A program made the position numbers and the translations under genes. Of a stretch of DNA of 64,000 nucleotides, positions 61,707-64,000 are shown one piece after another. How positions within the stretch are numbered: position 1 is the stretch's first letter; every line of letters begins with the position of its first letter. The stretch is from CAZHMN01 sp964533705. GTDB taxonomy: Bacteria > Electryoneota > B3-LCP. The stretch is from assembly GCA_964533705.1 (NCBI GenBank), contig CAZHMN010000001.1:1-64000 (forward strand), in the 5' to 3' direction. The notes beneath the pieces were generated by a model that worked only from the letters and a program-made list of their open reading frames with translations, had not been told where the DNA came from and did not search any database.

Positions 61707-62873
61707 ATGGAACAAATTGACTCTGAAAATACATCCCCTCCTGAAAAACATACCGATGACGTGCGGATTGTTGTCGGAGAACCGGAGAGAATATATCCCA
61801 TTATAGGGATTGAATTCAAGGGGAATCGGCGTCACCTGTTCAACAATCCCATGGAATTCCCCTTCAGAATGGGCGATTATGCTGTCGTCCGGGTTGAAAA
61901 GGGCGAAGACCTGGGACGCATTGTTCATCTCATCGAGAGCCTCCCGGAAGACCGCGCTAAACCCGAATTCGAAGTGTTGCGCAAGGCAACCGCGAAAGAC
62001 CTCAAGACCCTCGAAGAATACCGCACCAGGGAGGAAGCAGCTAAAGAGACCTGTAAGGAAAAAATCGCCAAACACGGTCTCGAAATGAAGCTGGTGGACG
62101 TGGAATACCAATTTGACGGCCGCAAGCTGACGTTTTACTTCACCGCCGATGGCCGCATTGACTTCCGGCAATTGGTCAAGGATCTGGCCGCCACCTTTCG
62201 CACCCGCATCGAACTTAAACAGATCGGCGCCAGGGACGAAACGCGCCGTTTCGGCGGCCTGGGTCCCTGCGGACTGAGGCTCTGCTGCGCCTCATTCATT
62301 CTCGATTTCTGTCCCATAACCACCCAGATGGCCAAAGACCAGAATCTGCCGCTGAATCCGAGCAAAATCTCCGGGTGCTGCGGGCGACTGAAATGCTGCC
62401 TCCATCATGAATTGGCTGTATACCGTGAAGCCCTGGAAGACCTGCCCCGCTGGGATTCTAAGGTTCGCACGCAAAAAGGAATCGCCGTTGTCGAAAAACT
62501 GGACGTCTTCAACCGCAGAATTGTGCTCCGCTATCCCTCCGGTGATCTGGAAATAATCGAAGCTCAAGCTTTGCAGAATCTGCTCAAACAAGGTTTTGAA
62601 TTGCAGGAAGACGCAGTTCAGAAAAGCACAGAAGAAACGGAAACCGAAGTAATCTCTGACGACGAGACTGAATGCAACGAGGTCAACGGCACTGTAAGTG
62701 CGAAAACTACACAATGGCAGCGTAAATCGGCCAGGTCGAAACAGACTTCTACGGGCAATAAATCGAAAAATATCCACTCATACCCAAACAAACAATCACG
62801 ACGTGTGAATTCAAAAAGGAAGCCCTACCGAAATCAGCAAAAAACCAAAAAAAATTACGGTCTCAAAAAATAG
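61707..62873 (+). CDS. ricT: RicT/YaaT (PSP1 domain) regulatory protein
   Basis: 388 residues. The PSP1 domain spans about 15-260, with the cysteine-rich signature GGLGPCGLRLCCASF, CPITTQMAKDQNLPLNPSKISGCCGRLKCC. The last 100 residues are a Lys/Thr/Ser-rich basic tail. In Bacillus subtilis RicT with RicA and RicF binds Fe-S clusters and promotes RNase Y-dependent mRNA processing. RicA and RicF are not visible here, so the function may differ. Between holB and metG, its usual place. Confidence 0.93.
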   Translation: MEQIDSENTSPPEKHTDDVRIVVGEPERIYPIIGIEFKGNRRHLFNNPMEFPFRMGDYAVVRVEKGEDLGRIVHLIESLPEDRAKPEFEVLRKATAKDLKTLEEYRTREEAAKETCKEKIAKHGLEMKLVDVEYQFDGRKLTFYFTADGRIDFRQLVKDLAATFRTRIELKQIGARDETRRFGGLGPCGLRLCCASFILDFCPITTQMAKDQNLPLNPSKISGCCGRLKCCLHHELAVYREALEDLPRWDSKVRTQKGIAVVEKLDVFNRRIVLRYPSGDLEIIEAQALQNLLKQGFELQEDAVQKSTEETETEVISDDETECNEVNGTVSAKTTQWQRKSARSKQTSTGNKSKNIHSYPNKQSRRVNSKRKPYRNQQKTKKNYGLKK

Positions 62874-62948
62874 CAGCCTCGTTCGGCGACGGCGAGGCTA
62901 CGCAAAATTCTACAATCAGACTGAGGATTAACTATTTTAGATACACTC

Positions 62949-64000
62949 ATGCGCAGACAATTTTACGTGACAACGCCGATATACTATGTCAACGACGAGC
63001 CGCACTTAGGGCACGCTTACTGCACAGTAATTGCAGACATCCTGGCGCGCTTTCACCGCCTCTTCGGGGATAAAGTATTCTTTCTGACCGGAACGGATGA
63101 GCACGGTCAGAAGGTCGCTGAAGCCTCTCAGGAAACCGATAGAACCCCCAAGGAGCACTGCGATTTAATGGTACAGCGCTTTAAAGCAGTCTGGAAAAAA
63201 TTGGACATCAGCAACGATGACTTCATCCGCACGACGGAGCTCCGTCATACCTCCAAGGTTCAGGAAATCCTGCAACAGCTCTGGGATGCCGGTGAAATCT
63301 ACGAGGCTGAATACGAAGGTTGGTACTGCGTCCCCGAAGAACGCTTCTGGACCGAAAAAGACCTGTCGGAAGGTAAATGCCCCTCCTGTGGCCGCGAAGT
63401 TAGGCGTCTTACGGAAAAAAACTACTTTTTCCGCATGAGCAAATATCAGGACTGGCTGATAGATTACATCAAAACGCACCCTCGATTTATTCTACCCGAA
63501 TCAAGACGCAATGAAATTCTGGGATTTCTCTCCGGGACGCTGGGCGACCTGTGCATCTCAAGACCTCGAGAGCGTCTCTCCTGGGGCGTGCCTCTCCCCT
63601 TCGACGAAAACTTCGTAACCTACGTCTGGTTCGACGCTCTGTTGAACTACTACACGGCTCCTCTTTCCAGGGGTAACAACTGCTGGCCGGCAAATCTGCA
63701 CCTGATCGGCAAGGACATCCTGACGACGCACTGCGTCTATTGGCCTACGATGCTGAAAGCTGCGGGCTTGGATTTGCCTGAGACCATCTACGGGCACGGG
63801 TGGTGGCTGGTGGAAGAAGCCAAGATGTCAAAATCGCTGGGCAACGTCGTCAAGCCCCTCTCCCTGGTTGACAAATACGGGGTTGACGCCTTTCGTTTCT
63901 TTCTGGCTCGAGAGATGTCTCTGGGAATGGATGCTTCTTTTTCCGAAGCCGCTCTGGTCAATCGGTACAACAGCGAATTAGCCAATGACCTGGGCAACCT
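62949..64000 (+). CDS. metG: Methionyl-tRNA synthetase, 3' end beyond window
   Basis: 350 codons visible from the ATG at 62949; the frame is open at the window edge. HIGH-type motif PHLGHAY, FLTGTDEHGQKVAEAS, the KMSKS loop AKMSKSLGN and VDAFRFFLAREMSLGMDASFSEAALVNRYN. It charges tRNA-Met. The zinc knuckle is unusual: Cys127, then Glu130 where the second Cys of CxxC is expected, then intact Cys144 and Cys147. The C-terminal anticodon-binding and tRNA-binding parts are not visible. Confidence 0.96.
   Translation, partial: MRRQFYVTTPIYYVNDEPHLGHAYCTVIADILARFHRLFGDKVFFLTGTDEHGQKVAEASQETDRTPKEHCDLMVQRFKAVWKKLDISNDDFIRTTELRHTSKVQEILQQLWDAGEIYEAEYEGWYCVPEERFWTEKDLSEGKCPSCGREVRRLTEKNYFFRMSKYQDWLIDYIKTHPRFILPESRRNEILGFLSGTLGDLCISRPRERLSWGVPLPFDENFVTYVWFDALLNYYTAPLSRGNNCWPANLHLIGKDILTTHCVYWPTMLKAAGLDLPETIYGHGWWLVEEAKMSKSLGNVVKPLSLVDKYGVDAFRFFLAREMSLGMDASFSEAALVNRYNSELANDLGN

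Overview
The window is 64 kb of a Gram-negative bacterial chromosome, probably from an uncultivated FCB-type lineage and assembled from metagenomic or draft data. Three points support this. A 1,379-residue secreted C25 (gingipain-like) protease ends in the PNPFN...AGLYF-type C-terminal domain that is common in FCB phyla. There is an outer-membrane beta-barrel protein and lipoprotein-type export. Three scaffold gaps are each exactly 100 N long. No phylum is assigned. There are no rRNA or tRNA genes, insertion sequences, prophages or CRISPR arrays.

Layout. 1-10.4 kb (+): parA-parB, two FKBP prolyl isomerases flanking a C69 dipeptidase, a class II aldolase, trkA-trkH potassium uptake, a YbbR-domain protein and tsaD. 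10.4-17 kb: a membrane VWA-type protein, epmA, a convergent long KamA-family radical SAM gene, a two-helix membrane protein and a beta-barrel protein. 17.1-50.6 kb (-): one nearly continuous flagellar locus, in transcription order flgB, flgC, fliE, F, G, H, I, J, a MotE/YlxF-like gene, fliK, flgD, a TIGR02530-type gene, flgE, flbD, fliL, M, N, O, a FapA/DUF342 gene, fliP, fliQ, a REC-PAS-histidine kinase gene, fliR, flhB, flhA, flhF, flhG, a small membrane protein, fliA, a small protein, an HDOD gene, a GAF-PAS-DHp gene without an ATPase domain, an AMIN/TPR membrane protein and a possibly FliK-like protein. Many junctions are 4-bp stop/start overlaps. motAB, flagellin, flgG, flgK, flgL and fliD are not here.

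50.8-53.5 kb (-) carries an NtrC-type response regulator and a soluble PAS histidine kinase. A consensus sigma-54 promoter lies just upstream of flgB, so this pair is the likely switch for the flagellar operon (FlrBC/FleSR/FlgSR logic). A second, weaker sigma-54 candidate precedes flgE. 54-64 kb holds the C25 protease with its own promoter and terminator, a GNAT acetyltransferase, an EnvC-like degenerate LytM protein, and holB-ricT-metG (metG runs off the window).

Most unusual features: (i) three families of short palindromic repeats packed into 22.9-28.4 kb, at the ends of fliA, flhG, flhF, flhA and flhB; they invade coding tails and supply stop codons, and one copy supplies the start codon of epmA; (ii) a C25 protease whose catalytic His position is Tyr; (iii) extra signalling genes translationally coupled into the flagellar operon (REC-PAS-kinase between fliQ and fliR; HDOD and a DHp-only protein after fliA); (iv) a sigma-54 activator with GAYTHA in place of GAFTGA; (v) EpmA facing a divergent 612-residue KamA homologue. 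The gap in flhA's 3' flank is an assembly artefact with duplicated 55-bp ends. The gap in fliI hides the P-loop and must be larger than drawn.
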